DNA from: Saprospiraceae bacterium
Lineage (GTDB): Bacteria > Bacteroidota > Bacteroidia > Chitinophagales > Saprospiraceae
Direction of reading: 5' to 3'
Length of the DNA: 64,000 bases
Assembly: GCA_016722285.1 (NCBI GenBank)
Contig: JADKGI010000017.1
Coordinates: 1-64,000, forward strand
The stretch's first letter is position 1; each line of letters begins with the position of its first letter. Under the pieces are notes generated by a model, which saw only the letters and a list, made by a program, of their open reading frames with translations, ran no database searches and was not told where the DNA came from. Positions 59,880 to 64,000 of this stretch are shown one piece after another. Made by a program: the position numbers and the translations under genes.

Positions 59880-61150
59880 TTGACTTCCTCTTATCATGCT
59901 ACTTTTTGTTTAGATAGGTTTTGGCATCCAATAATGATACATCCACTTTTATCTCGGTACCTTTTCAACAAATAATTGTAGGCTAAGATACCCAATTCCT
60001 GAATGTATGCGCCTGAAGTTATAAAATTTAACAAATCTTGTAAACGTATCTGCCGCTTCTAATAGATTGTCAAACTCATATTTTGACAAATTACCCTTTC
60101 TATGATGCTGAAGACTCTATGGTGTGCATTTTTGTTCCGGCTTGTGGCTTAGTAAACTCTTGTATGACCTTCTTGCTCTTAAAAATAACTCTGCAACTTT
60201 TGAGCCACCATTATGACCCATTATCGTTGCGTACATAAATATTCTGCTACAGAATATGCTCCAAATATCTTATCAAATAATTTGATTACGTCACCTTTGA
60301 TTACTTGCCAGGCGATATGTTGCCAATGCCATCTGGGAATATATGATCATGCCGACGGTGATCAGCAGGGCATTCTTGCGCTTCCTTTGATATATGTATT
60401 TGATGTCAAACTCCAAGATAACTAAAGTGTGCTAATGGTTTTGAAGACTAACCCTTTGACAGCCGCTTACTTAATTTAGGCTTTGTGAGATTAAGTAATT
60501 TGTTCTCTTCCATCAAACGATATACTTTCTTTGGACTTATAATATACCCACTGTTGACACAGGGCATGTGTCGTCTCCAAACAACCGTAGTCCACAAATT
60601 CTTCACTCAGTATTTCCTTGATGTCCGATATTACTTCTTCATTGGTCCTAAGTCGATCTTTCTTCATCGTATGACTACTTACTGGCCTGCCTTTAGACTT
60701 AATGCCTTGTGGCGGTTTGCTAATAATAGGACTCCTTGGTATCATCAAGTCCTTAATACGGTATCCTGCGGATGTCCTCCTTCTATAAATTCTCGTGCCA
60801 ACTTGATCTTCTCTCTTCCATGGTAGTTACTTTTTTTTTTTTAATAGACGCTCCATCAGCATTATTTTCAATTCTTTATCCGCATTCATCTCCTTGAGCT
60901 GTTTATTCTCAGCGATGAGTTTCTTGTTCTCCCGTCTCAGCTCTGGGGCATGTAAGCCTTCAAGTGATGACTCCCAATACTTTCTACCTTATCCAGCCCT
61001 TGTATATAGCTGGTAGAATCCATAATGCCGAGAAAGCTTCTCATAACCTTCTGCCTTGGCCTTGGAAATGACCAAATTTTCGGATTTACTCCATGTTTTC
61101 CTGTGTTCCCTTATTCACAAATTTATAAACTTTTTAGTTAAATTTGTGTC
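59880..61150 (-). mobile_element. Degenerate IS3-family insertion sequence
   Basis: On the minus strand an OrfA-like leucine-zipper segment is readable near 60840-60940 (RRENKKLIAENKQLK, then LKIMLMERLL). OrfB pieces follow in several frames: LRTNEEVISDIKEILSEEFVDYG near 60600-60660, PKKVYRLMEENKLL near 60500, a DIKYI-like segment with the first catalytic Asp near 60405, a damaged DNGS-like segment near 60225, and QEFTKP...IHSGI fragments down to about 59990. Many frameshifts and stops are present, so no active transposase is made. Exact ends and target duplication are not clear. Confidence 0.75.
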
Positions 61151-61173
61151 CAGCTATTTAAGGGGTTGAAAAG

Positions 61174-61411
61174 CTAAAAGACTCTGATGAGTATTGTACA
61201 TTAAGATTATCAGATATTAATTCTGTTGAAATTATTGCTGGATATCCATATTATAAAATTCCAAACAAACCAACACTACATAAAACACACGAAATTATAT
61301 CACAACATCAAAAGTTTCAACCAACAATAATCCAATTAACATTATCTTTAAAATAATCAGATGGAATATAAACTCCATTTCAACAGTCGTTAGATCATGG
61401 AGTTGCTGTTA
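61174..61411 (+). pseudogene. Partial copy of cassette 3 after the IS element
   Basis: This stretch repeats 59039-59277 (the 3' half of the 100-aa gene and the 3' end of the convergent 73-aa gene) with a few one-base indels. It stops matching at 61411. About 150 bp of unrelated sequence follow, and the match to cassette 3 resumes at about 61563 through the attC. Because the copy overlaps the part already present at 59701-59797, cassette 4 is not just cassette 3 plus an IS insertion. Confidence 0.65.
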
Positions 61412-61602
61412 AAAGCCACAAAGACAAAATAAATCACCCTGTCCTCAATTATCGATCTTTTAAAATATGGGGGTACTAAAGGAAGTCTTAAACAATGGTC
61501 ATTGACAGTCAGTTGTTTACGAGTGATATTTGGTGAATTATAATTTAAGTCGGTTAACAGTGAAATTTTATACTTAAAATTGTGCCTTAAAATTAAAAAC
61601 GT

Positions 61603-61669
61603 GATGTAACAACGTATTTAACGACAGTCGGCTAAATCGCCGCCAGATCGTAAATAATAGACGTTATGT
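61603..61669 (+). repeat. attC-like site 4 (closes cassette 4)
   Basis: GATGTAAC (61603-61610) is the reverse complement of cassette 4's opening core GTTACATC (59517-59524). The body is nearly the same as attC site 3. The 3' core is different, GTTATGTAGG (61663-61672), as expected if another cassette follows. Confidence 0.8.
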
Positions 61670-61808
61670 AGGATTAGAAAGAGAAATTAAATTGACAAAT
61701 CAAAAGACCTAAAAACCTAACTTCTTTTCTTGAAACCATTGGTCCGTTAATAGTACCTTTAACATTTGAATAAACTGTATTAATTTTTAACATTTAAAAT
61801 TATTTGAA

Positions 61809-62090
61809 ATGAACATTAAAGCAAAATTAAATTTTCACCACTCAACTAACGGCGCAGTATTCTCTTCTGTGGAATCACATGAAGAATTGTATACAATGTG
61901 GCAATATTATAATAATGTGATAGATACCACCAAAGGTATTGAAATTAGTGGTGATGCATATTCAATAGATAAGGTCACCTTTGAAGTATATGAAAATGAT
62001 GTTGACACAAGTAAAGGAATTGACATGTCATTACAAGGTGAATCTCAGAATTATAACTTCAATATCAGGATTTATGTAAGTAAGATCTGA
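61809..62090 (+). CDS. Unknown 93-aa protein (cassette 5 region)
   Basis: A soluble, beta-rich acidic protein. It has an internal repeat, DTTKGIEIS and DTSKGIDMS, and no recognised family. It lies just after attC site 4 and overlaps the convergent 82-aa gene by 26 bp. Confidence 0.6.
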   Translation: MNIKAKLNFHHSTNGAVFSSVESHEELYTMWQYYNNVIDTTKGIEISGDAYSIDKVTFEVYENDVDTSKGIDMSLQGESQNYNFNIRIYVSKI

Positions 62091-62313
62091 TATTACCGTG
62101 GTTTATCTTTATTGGGTCGCCAACAGTATTTAGTAATGCGATATAACTTTCTTCAAATTCACTTACATTTGAACAAAGTGGAGCTAAAGCTTTTGCAAGT
62201 TCAACCCGCATCTCTAATAACTCGAAAACCTTTCTGTCACCAAAAACATTTTTAATATCTTGGTTTGTGATATTTTTTCTGTCTTCCATAAACGGTTGTT
62301 GTGTCGTTATCAT
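62065..62313 (-). CDS. Unknown 82-aa protein, minus strand
   Basis: A small helical protein (NQDIKNVFGDRKVFELLEMRVELAKALAPL is inside) without a recognised motif. An alternative ATG is at 62289 (MEDRKN). Convergent with the 93-aa gene, repeating the plus/minus pair arrangement of cassette 3. Confidence 0.55.
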   Translation of the reverse strand: MITTQQPFMEDRKNITNQDIKNVFGDRKVFELLEMRVELAKALAPLCSNVSEFEESYIALLNTVGDPIKINHGNIRSYLHKS

Positions 62314-62377
62314 TTGTTATTTAGTTTAAAGTATCTGATGTAATCAAAATATTGTGTCCAAGTCATTTTAATTAATT

Positions 62378-62394
62378 TATGTAGGATTAGAAAG
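62378..62394 (+). repeat. Second copy of the cassette 5 opening sequence
   Basis: The 17-bp TATGTAGGATTAGAAAG here is identical to 61665-61681, the opening of cassette 5 just after its GTT core. Here the core reads TTTATG instead of GTTATG. It may mark a degenerate cassette border. Confidence 0.6.
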
Positions 62395-62503
62395 TAAATC
62401 AATCAACTCTCTGTAATTGTAAACCAAACCTTTAAAAGATCCGCCAGAATGTAAACTGGCAATTTCTATTAGTTTAATTTTTAACTCTAAGTTTATATTT
62501 ACC

Positions 62504-62734
62504 ATGTCAAGTAAAATTTTTAAAATTGGTGATGTTGTTGAGCTTAAATCAGGTGGTCCTAAAATTACTGTTGAAGATGTAAAACAACAATATGATAACG
62601 GTAAACCTTTAGATGGTTTTGATTGTAAATGTGTTTGGTTTGTTGATACAGAACTTAAAACAGAATGGTTTGATGAACAATCTCTTAAGTCATATATTCC
62701 TTACCAAGGTGATCAATCTAACAGGATTAATTAA
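62504..62734 (+). CDS. DUF2158 / YodC-like small protein
   Basis: The 76-residue protein has FKIGDVVELKSGGPKITVED at the start and CKCVWFVDTELKTEWFDEQSL, the pattern of YodC/DUF2158 proteins. Their function is unknown, and they often occur in mobile DNA. The spacing to the preceding 17-bp repeat is about 110 bp, similar to a cassette leader. Confidence 0.75.
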   Translation: MSSKIFKIGDVVELKSGGPKITVEDVKQQYDNGKPLDGFDCKCVWFVDTELKTEWFDEQSLKSYIPYQGDQSNRIN

Positions 62735-62814
62735 AAGAAACAAAAGTGTTTAAATAAAAAAGGCTGATTGACAAGTAGTTGATGGGTATTTTCTAATTTC
62801 TAAAATTTTTGAAA

Positions 62815-62910
62815 ATGGCTGCAACAATAATAATCGGCCTGATTACGTCAATCACAGCAAATTTTATTTGGGACGTTATAAAGAAACCAGACTGTGGATG
62901 TCCGAAGTAA
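62815..62910 (+). CDS. 31-aa putative membrane micro-protein
   Basis: The frame encodes one hydrophobic span (IIIGLITSITANFIWDVI) followed by a basic and cysteine-containing tail (KKPDCGCPK). Small hydrophobic peptides like this can be toxins, but there is no direct evidence. The upstream DNA holds an imperfect inverted repeat (CTGATTGAC near 62764 and GTCAATCACAG near 62849). Confidence 0.35.
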   Translation: MAATIIIGLITSITANFIWDVIKKPDCGCPK

Positions 62911-62972
62911 AATTCGGTGGTGGGGAGAAATCCCCGCCTTTCTTAAACACTAATGTTTCTAATTTTTATATT

Positions 62973-62980
62973 TACCTTTG
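62973..62980 (+). promoter_or_regulatory. Putative -7 element for the 119-aa gene
   Basis: TACCTTTG matches TAnnTTTG, 14 bp before the ATG at 62994. It argues for that start rather than the earlier open codon at 62868. Confidence 0.45.
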
Positions 62981-62993
62981 TAAAAATATTTTT

Positions 62994-63353
62994 ATGACAT
63001 ATAGAGCAACCAAATCAGAAAAAATAGATTGCTCACTTATAAACTACCTGCAAACTGTTTCACCACAACCTCCAAGAATAATTACTGATAGGAGAATTGT
63101 AATAAGATTTTTGTCTAACAGAGAAATATTTATTAAAAAGGAGTTTATCAACGAACCTGATGAAGATTCAGAAATTTATGAGCTAAACATTGAATTTGAT
63201 AATGAGATTAATCATATAGACCACCAACCATTCCTTCTTCAGGTAGTCGTTCAGGAGTTAGACAGATATATACAGAGTAATCCTTGTACTTTTGTATCAA
63301 CTCATTTACCCCATCAGGTTTCCGACTGTATAATAATTCAGGACGGTGAATAA
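62994..63353 (+). CDS. Unknown 119-aa protein
   Basis: A soluble protein starting MTYRATKSEKIDCSL, with strand-rich segments (RRIVIRFLSNREIFIKKEF, SEIYELNIEFDNEI). No family recognised. It overlaps the minus-strand 67-aa frame over 146 bp; one of the two may be spurious, and this one has the better promoter. Confidence 0.5.
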   Translation: MTYRATKSEKIDCSLINYLQTVSPQPPRIITDRRIVIRFLSNREIFIKKEFINEPDEDSEIYELNIEFDNEINHIDHQPFLLQVVVQELDRYIQSNPCTFVSTHLPHQVSDCIIIQDGE

Positions 63354-63411
63354 CTATTCTTTTGTCAGTATCTTGTATTCTGTAACATTCATATCTTTTG
63401 AACTCTTCCAT
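63208..63411 (-). CDS. Possible 67-aa protein, minus strand
   Basis: A small charged protein (KRYECYRIQDTDKRIVIH, LIQKYKDYSVYICLTPE). It overlaps the plus-strand 119-aa gene extensively. Its composition looks plausible for a real protein, but I find no clear promoter. Confidence 0.35.
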   Translation of the reverse strand: MEEFKRYECYRIQDTDKRIVIHRPELLYSRKPDGVNELIQKYKDYSVYICLTPERLPEEGMVGGLYD

Positions 63412-63515
63412 TTTTTAACTTTATCTTTTAATAGATTGCGCCGCCGAACTATCAACACCAACTATATGTTTAAATATAGATTTAAGATTTTTTAACAGTC
63501 AAAATTTTAAAATAT

Positions 63516-63650
63516 ATGGAACCTAAAAAGACATTTATTCAAACAACAGAAATTGATAAATTAAATGACTCTATTGAATCTCTAAATAAAAATATTGAAA
63601 AGTTATTATCTATACTATATGAAATAAACGATAAACTTGATAGAGATTGA
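63516..63650 (+). CDS. 44-aa coiled-coil micro-protein
   Basis: The frame encodes a continuous heptad-like helix (IDKLNDSIESLNKNIEKLLS). No family. It is preceded at 63478-63496 by a 19-bp sequence that recurs at 63829-63847. Confidence 0.4.
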   Translation: MEPKKTFIQTTEIDKLNDSIESLNKNIEKLLSILYEINDKLDRD

Positions 63651-63651
63651 A

Positions 63652-63804
63652 TCATCTAAGCAACATATCTTTTTTAAGGGTATTTCTTATATGATCCAGT
63701 ATGTTATATAATTCGTCATATGGTTGGTCACTTAAAAGTATCTTGAGTTGTTCTATAATTGGTTGTACGTCTTCAGGTGTCAACTCTTTTTTAATTTTTG
63801 ACAT
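63652..63804 (-). CDS. 50-aa micro-protein, minus strand
   Basis: The frame encodes a helical peptide beginning MSKIKKELTPEDVQPIIEQ and containing PYDELYNILDHIRNTLKK. It is convergent with the 44-aa gene, 1 bp between stops, again a plus/minus pair of small genes. Confidence 0.4.
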   Translation of the reverse strand: MSKIKKELTPEDVQPIIEQLKILLSDQPYDELYNILDHIRNTLKKDMLLR

Positions 63805-63810
63805 TTTTAA

Positions 63811-63847
63811 TTTAAGATTTAAGATTTAAGATTTAAGATTTTTTAAC
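63811..63847. repeat. Tandem 7-bp repeat (TTTAAGA x4) with a T-run
   Basis: Four exact copies of TTTAAGA (63811-63838) are followed by TTT. The last part, 63829-63847, is identical over 19 bp to 63478-63496. Confidence 0.7.
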
Positions 63848-64000
63848 TTATAAATTATTCATTATGAATCTAAACAACATATGGAAAACCTACGAACTAA
63901 GCGAAGATGGAATTGCTGTCAACTCAAGTATTTGAGTTTAATGGGAAGCTTTATCTTTCTGTTCTATGGAAGCGGGAGTAAATTCTGATAACTCTCGTTC

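Noticed and set aside
60213..60826. Two plus-strand open frames (about 70 and 113 codons) in the IS region
   Set aside because: They are antisense to recognisable pieces of the IS3-family transposase on the minus strand.
57849..61669. CRISPR array
   Set aside because: The repeated palindromes are spaced by hundreds of bases, differ in sequence and border genes; there are no short regular spacers or cas genes.
63864..63935. 23-codon ORF near the window end (MNLNNIWKTYELSEDG...)
   Set aside because: Too short to support; a second frame (MELLSTQVFEFNGKLYLSVL...) overlaps it and could be its continuation after an indel, but the evidence is insufficient.

Overview
The window is chromosomal DNA from an AT-rich member of the Bacteroidota, probably of the Saprospiria/Saprospiraceae type. 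Evidence: many Bacteroidota-typical promoter elements (TAnnTTTG), type IX secretion and gliding parts (PorP/SprF-like protein, GldB-like lipoprotein, a T9SS-type C-terminal sorting domain), families largely confined to the phylum (OstA-like, DUF4249, DUF4837, GSCFA), and a mevalonate-route pair (type 2 IPP isomerase plus class II HMG-CoA reductase). The family placement is inference.

Layout. 1-25 kb: cell-envelope and housekeeping genes (partial DUF5916 outer-membrane protein, OstA-like protein, tricorn-type protease, Na+/drug-type ABC exporter, TonB-dependent receptor, S9 peptidase, two haem c proteins, PhzF-like enzyme, Fur, SpoT/RelA, esterase lipoprotein, DUF4153, aspS). 25-34 kb: very large NtrY-like sensor kinase, a broken DUF4249 lipoprotein, dnaK, a secreted M64 metallopeptidase. 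34-48 kb: a 401-bp MITE with perfect ends and target duplication, yidD, fahA, a HerA-like ATPase, purA, a repeat-rich gap, ROK kinase, CAP protein, a bactofilin/AtpZ/membrane protein/biotin carrier run, PorP/SprF, and a three-gene protease module. 48-55 kb: a decayed zeta-toxin-type module, DUF4837, GldB, a TPR protein, and the isoprenoid pair.

55.8-64 kb is accessory DNA and the most interesting part. A tyrosine recombinase is followed, in the same orientation, by an integron-like array. At least four gene cassettes each begin with a GTT core, and the reverse complement of that core occurs at the 5' end of a 66-135-bp imperfect palindrome closing the same cassette. This is the attC logic of integrons. 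Cassette contents are a DUF2231-like membrane protein plus lipoprotein, a 232-aa unknown, and two related copies of a two-gene cassette, one of them wrecked by an IS3-family element. A run of tiny unknown genes follows, whose cassette borders I could not resolve. A tRNA-like fold lies at the end of cassette 2.

Quality caveat: aspS, dnaK, the DUF4249 gene, the integrase and a small putative antitoxin are all broken by one-base indels, mostly in homopolymers. Essential genes are affected, so many of these breaks are probably sequencing or assembly errors rather than biology. No rRNA, convincing standard tRNA or CRISPR array was seen.
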